A stretch of DNA of 64,000 bases from assembly GCF_003462685.1 (NCBI RefSeq), contig NZ_QRVE01000001.1, forward strand, positions 62,001 to 126,000, given 5' to 3'. This document shows positions 49,198-58,247 of the stretch, in pieces. How positions within the stretch are numbered: the stretch's first letter is position 1; every line of letters begins with the position of its first letter. The notes under the pieces were generated by a model. That model was not told the origin of the DNA. It worked only from the letters and a program-made list of their open reading frames with translations, and ran no database searches. The stretch comes from Collinsella sp. AF23-4AC (lineage in GTDB: Bacteria; Actinomycetota; Coriobacteriia; Coriobacteriales; Coriobacteriaceae). The position numbers and the translations under genes are program-made.

Positions 49198-49770
49198 CTA
49201 TTTGAGCTTGCGGGTCTTGGGCTTAAAGCGCATACCCGTCTGGCGTCCGCCACGCGCGGAGAATCCATAGCCGGACTGCGGCACGACGCCGGACATCAAA
49301 AACGGAATGGCAACCAGACCCGTCAGGATCGAGGACGGCAGTGCATGGCCGAAGATCGCCACGACAAAGCTCGTCTCCAAACCCATAAACAGCAAGATGA
49401 TGCTGTAAATCACATTAATGACGAGCGCGAAGGTGCCCACCGTGATGCCGCGCGCACTCGGGGTACCGCCCGTCTGACCGACGGCACTGTGCACCAGGGC
49501 AAAAGAACCCACGGTCAGCAGGAGCGACATAACGCCCACCGGCACGGCAGCGGACAGGTCATAAAACAAGCCGCTGCAAAAACCGCACACGACGGCACGG
49601 GTCGGGTCGCCCGAGAACACGCTTAGGCACACCAGGATAATCATGAAGTTGACGCGACCGCCCGCAATGGAGATCTGCGGTGCCAGGCCTGCCTGCAGCA
49701 GCACGCACACGATGGCGGCGATCACAAACGTACGGGAGCTCATCCCCTGCTCGTGTAGATCCATGGACAT
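49198..49770 (-). CDS. mreD: Rod-shape-determining protein MreD
   Basis: 190-aa membrane protein with about five helices that anchors the MreB/MreC/RodA machine. Low sequence conservation, but length, hydrophobicity (FVIAAIVCVLLQAGLAPQI, VNFMIILVCLSVFSG) and location between mreC and mrdA support it. ATG 49770 has GGGGG upstream. Confidence 0.88.
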   Translation of the reverse strand: MSMDLHEQGMSSRTFVIAAIVCVLLQAGLAPQISIAGGRVNFMIILVCLSVFSGDPTRAVVCGFCSGLFYDLSAAVPVGVMSLLLTVGSFALVHSAVGQTGGTPSARGITVGTFALVINVIYSIILLFMGLETSFVVAIFGHALPSSILTGLVAIPFLMSGVVPQSGYGFSARGGRQTGMRFKPKTRKLK

Positions 49771-49775
49771 GCCCC

Positions 49776-50774
49776 CTATTCGTTCGAGCCGGAATCAGTC
49801 GTCTCGGACGTGTCGGAACTGTCATCCGAACTCTCGTCCTTCGTCTTGGTCGCAGCATCGCGCGACGTTCCCTGCGGCGTGCTATTAGCGGTGCTCACGT
49901 CCTCATCCGAAGCTGACTGTTCGTCGGTCAGCGAGGTAATGACCAGCACTTCCTCGTTGTTCTCGGCCGTGGTCTGAGCGCGCACCACAATGGTGTAGTA
50001 CACGTCGTTTGCCGATTTCTCAACCGACGAGACGGTACCGAGCGGAAGGCCCTTGGGGAACACGCCGCCAATGCCCGAGGTCACGATGATGTCGCCAACC
50101 TTAACATCGGAGTCGACGCTCACGTACTCAAGACGCAGCGTGCCGTCAGCCTGACCCTGCAGCATGCCCTGGGCGCGCGTGTCCTGCACCATAGCGGACA
50201 CGCCCGAGTTCTCGTCGCCAATCAGGCGCACGGTGGACGTCTTGGCCGAGACTTCGATGATCTGGCCGATAACACCGGCCGAACTCGTCACAGGCATGTT
50301 GATGGTAAGGCCGTCGGCAGAGCCCTTGTCGATGGTTACGGTCGAGGTCCAGGCATCGCCCGAGGCACCAACGATACGAGCAGCGGTCGATTTGAGGTTG
50401 TAGGTCGACTGCAGCCCGACCAGCCCCTCCAGACGCTCGGCGGTCTTTTGAGCCTCGGAGAGCTCAGCAACCTTAGAGGTCAGCTCCTCGTTTTGCTTCT
50501 TGAGCTCGTCGAGCGTGTCCTGCGACGCCGTAAGGTTAGAGAACACGTTGCCAATAGCATTGAAAGGAGCCGCCACAGCCGAACCCACAAAGCGCACCGG
50601 CGAGGTAATCGTCGTTACGCCCGAACGCACGGCATGAATCGGTCCCGCCTCGCCCTCGCGGATGTAAAACGTGAGCAGCAACACCGAAATCAGGCTGAAA
50701 ACAATCAACGGGCGCATACCCGTTGATTGTCGCTTGGTATTCAGATTTGTGGAGAAACCCGAAGATCGTGCCAA
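49776..50774 (-). CDS. mreC: Rod-shape-determining protein MreC
   Basis: Bitopic protein: cytoplasmic N-terminus, one membrane helix (about 21-38), a coiled coil (LDELKKQNEELTSKVAELSEAQ), and a beta-rich domain (VTSSAGVIGQIIEVS, GDIIVTSGIGGVFPKGLPLG). 332 aa, with a C-terminal Ser/Thr/Asp-rich tail of about 50 residues that is longer than usual. Start TTG 50774, with AAAGGTGG 7 nt upstream. It scaffolds PBP2 and RodA. Confidence 0.95.
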   Translation of the reverse strand: MARSSGFSTNLNTKRQSTGMRPLIVFSLISVLLLTFYIREGEAGPIHAVRSGVTTITSPVRFVGSAVAAPFNAIGNVFSNLTASQDTLDELKKQNEELTSKVAELSEAQKTAERLEGLVGLQSTYNLKSTAARIVGASGDAWTSTVTIDKGSADGLTINMPVTSSAGVIGQIIEVSAKTSTVRLIGDENSGVSAMVQDTRAQGMLQGQADGTLRLEYVSVDSDVKVGDIIVTSGIGGVFPKGLPLGTVSSVEKSANDVYYTIVVRAQTTAENNEEVLVITSLTDEQSASDEDVSTANSTPQGTSRDAATKTKDESSDDSSDTSETTDSGSNE

Positions 50775-50795
50775 ATGGAATCCACCTTTTGGAAA

Positions 50796-51839
50796 TTAAG
50801 CATTGGTCTGGACGAAGCCGCCATCAAACGCATTGGCCTCGAGCACGCGGGCACAGCCGTTAACGACGTTATCGAGCGCCGTTGGGCTGACGTTGACCGA
50901 AACGCCGGTCTCATCGCGCAGGCGCACGTCGAGACCGCGCAGCAGCGCGCCGCCACCGGTCAGCAATATGCCATAGTACATAAGGTCAGAGGCAAGATCG
51001 GGCGGCGTGGCATCGAGTGCGTCCTTGACGGCCTTGGCCATCTCGTCGAGCGGCTTGTTGAGTGCGCGACGAATCTCCTCGCTCTCGATGCGCACGGTCT
51101 TGGGCAAACCGGTGATCACGTCGCGGCCGTTGACCTCGACGTCGAGCTCGTCCTTGAGCGGCACGGCGGAGCCGACCTTGATCTTGATGTCCTCTGCCGT
51201 ACGCTCGCCGATGGCCAGGTTGTAGGCATCGCGAACGTGCGTGAGGATGGCCTGATCGAACTCGTCGCCGGCAATACGAATGGACTGCGAGACGACGATG
51301 CCGCCCATAGCGATAACGGCAACCTCGGTGGTACCGCCACCGATGTCGATGACCATGGAGCCGGTGGGCTCCTCGACGGGCAGGTCGGCGCCGATAGCGG
51401 CAGCCATGGGCTCCTCGATCAGATAGGCCTGGCGGGCACCGGCCTGGATCGTGGCCTCAAAGACAGCACGCTTCTCGACCGACGTGACACCGGAAGGAAC
51501 GCAGACGACAACACGCGGACGCGGGGTCCACGGATAGCGCTTCTCAGACGCCTTGTCGATAAAGTAGCGAAGCATGGCCTCGGTAACATCGAAGTCGGCG
51601 ATGACGCCGTCCTTCAGGGGACGAACGGCCACGATGTTGCCGGGCGTACGGCCGAGCATGCGCTTTGCCTCGATACCGACCGCCAGGATGCGCTCGTCGT
51701 TCTTGTCGATGGCGACAACAGAGGGCTCGCGAATGACGATGCCCTTGCCGCGCACGGAGACAAGCGTATTTGCGGTGCCGAGGTCGATGGCAAGATCGCC
51801 CGCATAGCTACCGAAGAACATATCCATCAAAGAAAACAA
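50796..51839 (-). CDS. mreB: Rod-shape-determining actin-like protein MreB
   Basis: Actin-fold ATPase whose filaments steer side-wall synthesis. 347 aa. Phosphate 1 IDLGTANTLV, phosphate 2 SMVIDIGGGTTEVAVI, and adenosine motif LTGGGALLRGLD. TTG 51839 is favoured because AGGAG lies 5 nt upstream; ATG 51827 is an alternative. First gene of the mreBCD-mrdA-rodA cluster. Presence of the full set predicts rod-like growth. Confidence 0.96.
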   Translation of the reverse strand: MFSLMDMFFGSYAGDLAIDLGTANTLVSVRGKGIVIREPSVVAIDKNDERILAVGIEAKRMLGRTPGNIVAVRPLKDGVIADFDVTEAMLRYFIDKASEKRYPWTPRPRVVVCVPSGVTSVEKRAVFEATIQAGARQAYLIEEPMAAAIGADLPVEEPTGSMVIDIGGGTTEVAVIAMGGIVVSQSIRIAGDEFDQAILTHVRDAYNLAIGERTAEDIKIKVGSAVPLKDELDVEVNGRDVITGLPKTVRIESEEIRRALNKPLDEMAKAVKDALDATPPDLASDLMYYGILLTGGGALLRGLDVRLRDETGVSVNVSPTALDNVVNGCARVLEANAFDGGFVQTNA

Positions 51840-51884
51840 CGCAACTCCTGATGTGTTGGATGATTGCTGGAAAACTACTAGCTC

Positions 51885-51890
51885 ATCATA
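51885..51890 (-). promoter_or_regulatory. Possible mreB -10
   Basis: TATGAT on the minus strand, 46 nt before the start, next to a repeated CTAG. No good -35 recognised. Confidence 0.35.
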
Positions 51891-51899
51891 CTAGCGCAA

Positions 51900-51932
51900 G
51901 CCCGGCACCTCACTTGCGGTGAAGCGCCGGGC
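51900..51932 (-). terminator. Hairpin after the TPR gene
   Basis: GCCCGGC / GCCGGGC with an inner TTCAC / GTGAG stem, 20 nt after the TPR gene stop. T-poor downstream, so strength is uncertain. Confidence 0.55.
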
Positions 51933-51954
51933 AAAGCTAAATCCCATAAGGTCA

Positions 51955-53259
51955 CTACTGGTTGTCAGCAGCCGAGAAATCCATATCGAGCGAGGAAACG
52001 GCCCAGCCGATATGGTTGTCGGAGCGCACGAATTTGACGGTGTACTCCTGCTCGCCGCCCTTGGACAGCGATGCCTTCACCTTGGCGGTCGTCTCGGTCA
52101 TGGACTGATCCATGCCCTCGACGGACACGGTGGCACCCTGCGGAATCGAGGAGATGATCATCGACTTAGCGTCCTCGGACAGGCTCGATGCCAGGCAAGA
52201 CTCGGCCTTTGCGGTGTCACCGTCGTCGGCAGCCTGGAACAGATCGGTAACGACAGACTCCTGGGACGGGAAGCCAAAGCCGCGCGTGTAGGCAAAGCCC
52301 AGACCGCCCGCGGCGATCAAAATGAGCAGAAGCAGCACGATGAAGACTTTGAGACCCGTGTGGCGATGGCGACGACGAACCTTGGCCTGCTTGCGGTCCT
52401 GACGGTCCTGCTGGACCATCTCGGACTCGGACAGCGTAAAGAAGCCGGTGTCCGAGGGATCGGGCATAAACTGACCGGTCGCGCCCGTAGGATCGAGCGG
52501 ATCGACGGCAGGAGCGTCCATCGCAGGCGCCGGAGCCGTGGCCATAGCCGTTTGGGCAGACAGCGCGGCAAGCGAATCGTGCACGCGGGCAAGCTCGTCG
52601 GCCTGCTCGGAGGTGAGCTGGTAGATGCCATCGGCAGTAGCGGCGTTAAAGGCGTCGAGTGCGTCGGAGGGACGGCCGGCGGCAGAAAGCGCCTGACCCA
52701 TGCCGGCGTTGAGCGCACGCGTGTCGTCGCGGGGGCCGGCAAAGTCGATAGCCGTGCGGTAGGTCTCCACGGCATCCGCCGGACGGCCGAGCTTAATGAA
52801 GCAACGACCGAGCTCGCCGAGTGCGGCGGCAGGAGCCGGATTGGCGCCGTCGATGGCGGCCTGACGGAAGGCAGTACCCGCGTTGGCATAGTCGCCCGAC
52901 TGGAACAGCGCGTTACCCAGGCCCAGATAGGCCTTAAACGGCGTGGCATAGGAAGCATCCTGCGTAGCAGCAGAGAACGCCTGTGCGGCCGTCGTGTAGT
53001 CGCCCACGGCGGCGAGTGCCTTGCCGCGGTTGGTGAGCAGCGCGCCGCGCTTGCCGTAGGTGCCGTCGTTGAGGGCGGCGGCATAGGCCTCGGCGGCCTC
53101 GGCATACATGCCCAGGTGCATCAAGGCGTTGCCACGAAGGTGATCGGCCTCGCCCATAATCTCATCGGGAGTCTTTGCCGCCCCAAGCATCTGGGCTGCA
53201 GCGGAAAAATCACCCGCGCGGTAAGCGGCGCGGCCCTGTTGGATCAGCTGGCTATTCAA
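51955..53259 (-). CDS. TPR-repeat membrane protein
   Basis: 434 aa of unknown role. Residues 1-210 hold about six tetratricopeptide-like repeats (AYRAGDFSAAAQMLG, HLGMYAEAAEAYAAAL, AVGDYTTAAQAFSAA, QSGDYANAGTAFRQAA, KLGRPADAVETYRTA, AAGRPSDALDAFNAA). A Pro/Asp-rich linker, a basic patch (KQAKVRRRHRHTG) and one membrane helix (about 305-325) follow, then a 110-residue outer domain with no clear family. The topology implies cytoplasmic TPRs that bind a partner. Start TTG 53259 with AGGGGAC upstream. 11 nt after the cyclophilin gene. Confidence 0.8.
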   Translation of the reverse strand: MNSQLIQQGRAAYRAGDFSAAAQMLGAAKTPDEIMGEADHLRGNALMHLGMYAEAAEAYAAALNDGTYGKRGALLTNRGKALAAVGDYTTAAQAFSAATQDASYATPFKAYLGLGNALFQSGDYANAGTAFRQAAIDGANPAPAAALGELGRCFIKLGRPADAVETYRTAIDFAGPRDDTRALNAGMGQALSAAGRPSDALDAFNAATADGIYQLTSEQADELARVHDSLAALSAQTAMATAPAPAMDAPAVDPLDPTGATGQFMPDPSDTGFFTLSESEMVQQDRQDRKQAKVRRRHRHTGLKVFIVLLLLILIAAGGLGFAYTRGFGFPSQESVVTDLFQAADDGDTAKAESCLASSLSEDAKSMIISSIPQGATVSVEGMDQSMTETTAKVKASLSKGGEQEYTVKFVRSDNHIGWAVSSLDMDFSAADNQ

Positions 53260-53270
53260 GGAAGTCCCCT

Positions 53271-53813
53271 TTACTCGTGAACGATCTCGACGTGGACGAT
53301 CTCGTCGCCGGCGCGCAGCTGCGAAATCACATCGAGACCCTCGACCGTGGTACCAAAGACGGTGTAACCGGAATCGAGGTTATGCTGGGCACCCAGGCAG
53401 AAGTAAAACTGCGAACCCGCGGAATCGGGGTCCATGGAGCGTGCCATGGCAAGGGCGCCATCGACATGGCTGTTGCGCGGATTGGTGGCAAACTCGCCCT
53501 TGATGCAGTAGCCGGGGCCACCGGTACCGGGCATGCCGTCGGGGCCCTCAAGACCGGCAGCGACGTCGGCGCCGGACATATCGCGGGTATTGGGGTCGCC
53601 ACCCTGAATGACAAAGCCGGGCACATAGCGATGGAACTTAAGGCCATCATAGAAACCCATCGTGGAAAGCTCGCAGAAGTTCGCGACATGAATGGGAGCG
53701 CCCTCGCCGTCAAACTTGACCTTGATGGTACCCTTCGACGTCTCGATTACGGCGCACTCGTCGCCGGCAAGCTGATACTCGGGCGTGTAGAGCTCTTTCT
53801 TAAAACCAAACAT
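53271..53813 (-). CDS. Cyclophilin-type peptidyl-prolyl isomerase
   Basis: 180 aa, cytosolic (no signal peptide). Cyclophilin core: FHRYVPGFVIQGGDPNT, ALAMARSMDPDSAGSQFYFCLG, FGTTVEGLDVISQL. These contain the active-site Arg and the Gln/Phe cluster. ATG 53813 has AAGGAA 5-6 nt upstream. First gene of a two-gene unit with the TPR protein. Confidence 0.94.
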   Translation of the reverse strand: MFGFKKELYTPEYQLAGDECAVIETSKGTIKVKFDGEGAPIHVANFCELSTMGFYDGLKFHRYVPGFVIQGGDPNTRDMSGADVAAGLEGPDGMPGTGGPGYCIKGEFATNPRNSHVDGALAMARSMDPDSAGSQFYFCLGAQHNLDSGYTVFGTTVEGLDVISQLRAGDEIVHVEIVHE

Positions 53814-53852
53814 GTGGTTCCTTCCTCGTGCGTTTAAAGCATATTTGTACGA

Positions 53853-53882
53853 ATTGTAGCAATAAGCATGCGCTTACATCAA
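53853..53882 (-). promoter_or_regulatory. Cyclophilin-TPR promoter
   Basis: TTGATG (53877-53882), 18-nt spacer, TACAAT (53853-53858) with TGC before the -10. Confidence 0.7.
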
Positions 53883-53920
53883 TTGCGCACGTAGGTTATG
53901 CCGACTATGGCGAACTAATT

Positions 53921-55063
53921 TTAGGAACGCTGCTGCGGCTTCCAGGAACCCACATTGGCGTCGTACTGGTTCAGCGCGCTGTTGCCGCCCTGCGCGATGG
54001 GCGCCAGGATCTCGCTTTGGTGGGAACTCATCGACTCGCCATCGGGAATGGCCAGCGAGATGTCCCAACTCTGGCAGATCACGTCGACGCGCTCATACAT
54101 CCACTCGGCAAGCTGCTTTAAGTGGGCGATGTCGTCCGCATAGACCGTATCGTCCTGATACTTAAGGTTATTGAGCTCATCTTGCGTCTTTTTGATCTGG
54201 TCGCGCAGGGCGTAGGCACTCTGCGACAGCTCCTGACGGGTTGACAGCGGCGATCGGAGATAGCCGTTGTTAAAGGAATCGATGACCTCGCCGATCTGGT
54301 CCTCGTCACCGTAGGACACGATGGTCTGATACAGACCGTCGAGCCTGGTATAGAGCTGATCATCGGTGAGCACGGTTTCTTCCTGGACCACCTCGGCAGA
54401 ATCGTCCTGCTTGGTATCGTCCTCAGTCGCCTCGCCCTTTTGGCGCGTAGGGAAGGTCGTCTGCGCAGCCTGGCCAAACTGGTCATAGAAGCCGGGCATA
54501 ACACCCATGGGATCGGTCGTCACGAACCAATAGGCACCGCCGCAAAGGACGGCAAGGACCGCGATGACGATGAACGGCTTGGGGATATGACGCTTGTGCT
54601 TGTGATAGGCGTCCTCGTCGGGGTGCACCTTGCGCTTGGGTTTTTGAGCATCGTCGTGCAGGGAAACCGGCGTGGGAATATCGACCTTGGGGATACCGAA
54701 ATCCTTATCGAAAGCCGGCAGCACGCAGGTCTCGTTAGGATCGGCGGCGTCCGAAAGCACCGCAGCGGCAGAGGCCGGCGCATGCGGCACCTCGGTATCG
54801 ATCTGCTCTTGCGTTAGGCGCGGAAAACCCGCCGTGCGGCCCGCAGCCAAGTCGGATGCGGCCGCGTCCTCGGAGAGGATACCCGGAGCCGGGCGTCCGC
54901 ATTTGGGGCACGTACGGTCATGCGGAGAAAGACGGGCACCGCAGCCCTCACAGAACACGAACTCGGTGTGCTCGGGGCCATCGCCCGGACCCACATAGGC
55001 GTTGCAGTAGGGGCAGAACGAGGCGCCGTCCTCGATAGTCTTAAGGCAATGCGGGCAGATCAC
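53921..55063 (-). CDS. Zinc-ribbon, single-span membrane protein
   Basis: About 380 aa, function unknown. N-terminus: two zinc ribbons (CPHC...CPYC, then CEGC...CPKC). A disordered acidic/Ala-rich region follows, then a basic KHKRHIPKPF patch and one membrane helix (IVIAVLAVLCGGAYWFV). The outer half is helical and may be coiled coil (YALRDQIKKTQDELNNLKYQ). GTG 55063 is preferred because AGAGGAT is 5-6 nt upstream and translation then begins right at the first ribbon; a TTG at 55093 is possible. Layout (cytoplasmic sensor, one helix, outer domain) resembles the TPR neighbour. Confidence 0.78.
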   Translation of the reverse strand: MICPHCLKTIEDGASFCPYCNAYVGPGDGPEHTEFVFCEGCGARLSPHDRTCPKCGRPAPGILSEDAAASDLAAGRTAGFPRLTQEQIDTEVPHAPASAAAVLSDAADPNETCVLPAFDKDFGIPKVDIPTPVSLHDDAQKPKRKVHPDEDAYHKHKRHIPKPFIVIAVLAVLCGGAYWFVTTDPMGVMPGFYDQFGQAAQTTFPTRQKGEATEDDTKQDDSAEVVQEETVLTDDQLYTRLDGLYQTIVSYGDEDQIGEVIDSFNNGYLRSPLSTRQELSQSAYALRDQIKKTQDELNNLKYQDDTVYADDIAHLKQLAEWMYERVDVICQSWDISLAIPDGESMSSHQSEILAPIAQGGNSALNQYDANVGSWKPQQRS

Positions 55064-55166
55064 GGCATCCTCTTTTCGAAGCAATTCAAACAATCGAGGT
55101 TAGAGCATAACATCGCCACGGCCCCACAGGAACAAGGCACCAATTCAACATCGCCAGGGCGCGTAG

Positions 55167-57890
55167 CTACTTCTTCTTTTTGCTTGGCATCGAGACTTTG
55201 ATGCCTTGGGCGGACTTGGTCACGCGAGAGCGTTTGGCTCCGGCACTCCTCTTTTTCTTGGGTTGGGCCTGGGCCACGCCCTCGAGTGCGCGGGCCTCGG
55301 CCTCACGAACGGTGCGAGCTTCGCGGCGCTGCGCCATGTCGGCGGCGACGCGCTTGGCAAAACGCTCCGCCGTCGAACCCGTCGAGCTCACCTTGCCGCC
55401 ACCGCGACCCAGGCGGACGCGCACACCGCGGCCAAAACCAGTTGCGGCATGACGACGACGCGGCTTGAGCGAATCCATCATCGTGGCGAGCTTAAAGAAC
55501 ACCGAGCAGGTAAAGACCACGATGACAGCCAAGATAACCATCTGGCCCATCGACAGGTTGGCAATAGACAGCAGCTCCGGGAATCCGATAACGCCCGTCA
55601 GGATGCCGGCGACTACAAACACAAAGAGCACCACTCGTAAGGGCGTGAGAGGCTGCGAGATGCGCCAGATCAGGCTGACGCTCGCCGCGCACGACGTAAG
55701 CAGGCACATCGTAGACAGCGTGAGCTGGCTAAAGCCAAACACGCGCGCCACAAAGATATCGAGCGCCGCAGCCAAAATGACCGCAATCGACGCCGGCAGT
55801 GCGCGCTTGAGTACGTTCGTCAAAAACGCACCCTTCACGCGAGCATTGTTGGGCTCCAGGCCCAACACAAAGCCCGGCGCGCCGATGCAGAAGAAGTTAA
55901 TGAGCGTCATCTGGATGGGCTCGAAGGGGTACGGCGGCAGCGCGATGCACAGCGCGGCCAGGCCCATCGAGAACAGCGTCTTGGTAAGGAACAGCGAGGC
56001 CGAACGCTGCAGGTTATTGATGGAGCGACGGCCCTCGGCCACCACGGCGGGCATCGAGGCAAAGTCGTTGTCGACCAGCACGATCTCGGCCACGTTGCGC
56101 GCGGCATCGGAGCCGGCCGCCATGGCCACGGAGCAGTCGGCCTCCTTGAGCGCCAGCACGTCGTTGACGCCGTCGCCCGTCATTGCCACGGTGTGCTCGC
56201 GGCGCTTGAGCGCCTGCACGAGCTCGCGCTTCTGCTGCGGGGTCACACGACCAAAGACATGGTAGCGGTCCACTGCGGCATCGAGCTTTGCTGGCGTATC
56301 GAGCGTCGTGGCGTCCACATAAGCGTCCGCCCCCGGCACGCCCACCACGCGCGCGATCGACGACACCGTACGCGGGTCGTCGCCACTGATCACGTTGAGG
56401 GTCACGCCCTGCTCGTTAAAGTAGCCGATGGTCTCGGCCGCCGAGGTACGAATCTCGTCGCGGATGGTCACAAAGCCCACGGGCTCGGCCTCGCCCACCA
56501 TATCGCCATCGGGCGTAAAGCCGTCCACGCGCGCCGCCACGAGCACGCGGCAGGTATCAGCAAGCTCGGCGACACGGTTCTCGACCTGCGAAAACACACG
56601 CTCCGAAAGCACAAACTGCGCGGCGCCCATCACATAGGAGCCCTGCGCAAAAGAAGCGCCACTCCATTTTTTAGACGACGAGAACGGAATGACCGACAGC
56701 GGCTCAGACACCTCGACCGGGCGATCGGCGTAATAGTTGAGCAGCGCCTGACAGGTCTCGTTGGCATCGGCCGAAGTCGCACGCGCCACGTTAGCCAGCG
56801 CAAAATCGAGCACTGTGGTATCGACGGGAACAGATGCCTCGTTCTCCCCCACACCCAGGGCAACGCCCTCAACCGGCAGCGGATACGTGCCCTCGACCTC
56901 CATGCGACCCGACGTGATGGTACCCGTCTTGTCCAGGCACAGCACGTCAACGCGAGCGAGCGTCTCGATGCAGTAGAGCTGCTGCGCCAGCACCTTGCGG
57001 CGGGCCAGGCGCACCGTGGCGATGGCGAGCACCGACGAGGTCAGCAGCACCAGGCCTTGCGGGATCATGCCCAGCAGGGCGCCCACCGTGGACAACAGCG
57101 CCGACGAAGGCACATGACCAGCCAACAGCTCAGAGAAGCACCACGAAAGCGCGCTATCGCCCGGGGTTCCCGCGGCATCCCACAGCTCGCTCACACTCGA
57201 GGCAAACAACGCCAAACCGAGCGGGATCATGATGATGCTCGCAAAGCGCACGATGGCGTTCAGCGCGTTCATGATCTCGGAATTGACCTTTTTGACGTAC
57301 TTGGCCTCGTTATTAATTTTGGCCACGTAGTTGTCGGCGCCGACATGGATCACGCGGGCGCGCAGCAGGCCCGAGTCGATAAAGCTGCCGCTCATGAGCT
57401 CGGAACCGGGCTGTTTCTTAATAAGGTCGCTCTCGCCCGTCAGCAGGCTCTCGTTCACGAGCGCCTCGCCCGAAACCACCACGGCGTCAGCGGGAATCTG
57501 GTCACCGCGCCCCAGGCGGATGATGTCGTCGAGCACGATCTGGTCCAGGTCGAGCTCCACCTCGGCGCCGTCGCGCACCGCGATGGCCTTCTTGGAGGTC
57601 AACAGCGTGAGCTTATCGACCATCTTCTTGGAACGCATGGACTGAATGACGCCAATAGCGGTATTGAGGAACACCACGAACAGGAACGTCAGATTCTTAA
57701 ACGAACCGGTCAAAATGACCAGGAACGCCAAGATCACGTTGATCAAATTGAACAGCGTGCAGAGGTTCTCGATGATGAGCTCTTTGACCGACTTGGTCTT
57801 GAGCTCCATGTTGCGGTTGATCTTACCGGCGGCGATGCGCTCCTCGACCTCGGCGGTCGAGAGTCCGCGCTCGATATCCGTTGCTGCCAT
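55167..57890 (-). CDS. P-type cation ATPase (CtpE-like)
   Basis: About 907 aa. Phosphorylation motif DKTGTIT, actuator loop LLTGESD, hinge GDGVNDVLALKEADCSVAM, and membrane helix 4 region MIPQGLVLLTSSVLAIATVRLARRK, which lacks the CPx motif of heavy-metal pumps. It most resembles mycobacterial CtpE, a calcium-type pump; the ion is an inference. After the last membrane helix comes a basic tail of about 110 residues ending in poly-Lys, not typical of the family. The start is uncertain: ATG 57890 with GGGACGTGG upstream, or ATG/GTG 57902-57905. Confidence 0.9.
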   Translation of the reverse strand: MAATDIERGLSTAEVEERIAAGKINRNMELKTKSVKELIIENLCTLFNLINVILAFLVILTGSFKNLTFLFVVFLNTAIGVIQSMRSKKMVDKLTLLTSKKAIAVRDGAEVELDLDQIVLDDIIRLGRGDQIPADAVVVSGEALVNESLLTGESDLIKKQPGSELMSGSFIDSGLLRARVIHVGADNYVAKINNEAKYVKKVNSEIMNALNAIVRFASIIMIPLGLALFASSVSELWDAAGTPGDSALSWCFSELLAGHVPSSALLSTVGALLGMIPQGLVLLTSSVLAIATVRLARRKVLAQQLYCIETLARVDVLCLDKTGTITSGRMEVEGTYPLPVEGVALGVGENEASVPVDTTVLDFALANVARATSADANETCQALLNYYADRPVEVSEPLSVIPFSSSKKWSGASFAQGSYVMGAAQFVLSERVFSQVENRVAELADTCRVLVAARVDGFTPDGDMVGEAEPVGFVTIRDEIRTSAAETIGYFNEQGVTLNVISGDDPRTVSSIARVVGVPGADAYVDATTLDTPAKLDAAVDRYHVFGRVTPQQKRELVQALKRREHTVAMTGDGVNDVLALKEADCSVAMAAGSDAARNVAEIVLVDNDFASMPAVVAEGRRSINNLQRSASLFLTKTLFSMGLAALCIALPPYPFEPIQMTLINFFCIGAPGFVLGLEPNNARVKGAFLTNVLKRALPASIAVILAAALDIFVARVFGFSQLTLSTMCLLTSCAASVSLIWRISQPLTPLRVVLFVFVVAGILTGVIGFPELLSIANLSMGQMVILAVIVVFTCSVFFKLATMMDSLKPRRRHAATGFGRGVRVRLGRGGGKVSSTGSTAERFAKRVAADMAQRREARTVREAEARALEGVAQAQPKKKRSAGAKRSRVTKSAQGIKVSMPSKKKK

Positions 57891-57966
57891 ACCACGTCCC
57901 ATCACGTCGCGTCGGTATAAGAAAAACCGCCCGGACCATGCGAGGTTCGGACGGTCTTACGTTCGA

Positions 57967-58043
57967 TGGTGCCCCATGTTGGATTCGAACCAACGGCCTT
58001 CTGCTCCGGAGGCAGACGCTCTAATCCCCTGAGCTAATAGGGC
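57967..58043 (-). tRNA. tRNA-Arg (anticodon CCG)
   Basis: Complete cloverleaf on the minus strand: acceptor GCCCTAT / ATGGGGC, D-arm GCTC/GAGC, anticodon loop CTCCGGA (anticodon CCG, reads CGG), T-arm GTTGG-TTCGAAT-CCAAC, and encoded CCA (57967-57969). It lies 60-75 nt upstream of the P-type ATPase start; no integrated element is seen at its 3' end. Confidence 0.95.
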
Positions 58044-58163
58044 CAACGTTTGGCATTATACCCAAGTGCACCACGGGCTATCAAAATAAAAGAAAAAGCT
58101 TTGCAATTCCGAGGAAGACACGGCGCAACGGCCCACTTTAGAAGGCAAAAGCGAGTCAGATAG

Positions 58164-58237
58164 TATAAACTCTCATGCACCATATATACACGGCTCGCGA
58201 TGCGGGCCGTTTTTGCAAGGGTTATCCATCGAGGTGA
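58164..58237 (+). promoter_or_regulatory. aro operon leader: -10, possible leader ORF and attenuator
   Basis: A -10-like TATAAA at 58164-58169 is followed 6 nt later by ATG 58175, opening a 20-codon frame that stops (TGA 58235-58237) at the aroF ribosome binding site. The frame contains Tyr, Phe and Tyr codons but no run of them. Inside it lies a terminator hairpin (next entry). The rest of 58044-58163 shows nothing else. Confidence 0.45.
58190..58214 (+). terminator. Terminator hairpin in the aro leader
   Basis: ACGGCTCGC-GAT-GCGGGCCGT (9 bp, one G-T pair) followed by TTTTTG. Oriented toward aroF, which starts 34 nt downstream, so it could act as an attenuator. Confidence 0.7.
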
Positions 58238-58247
58238 GAGGCACACC

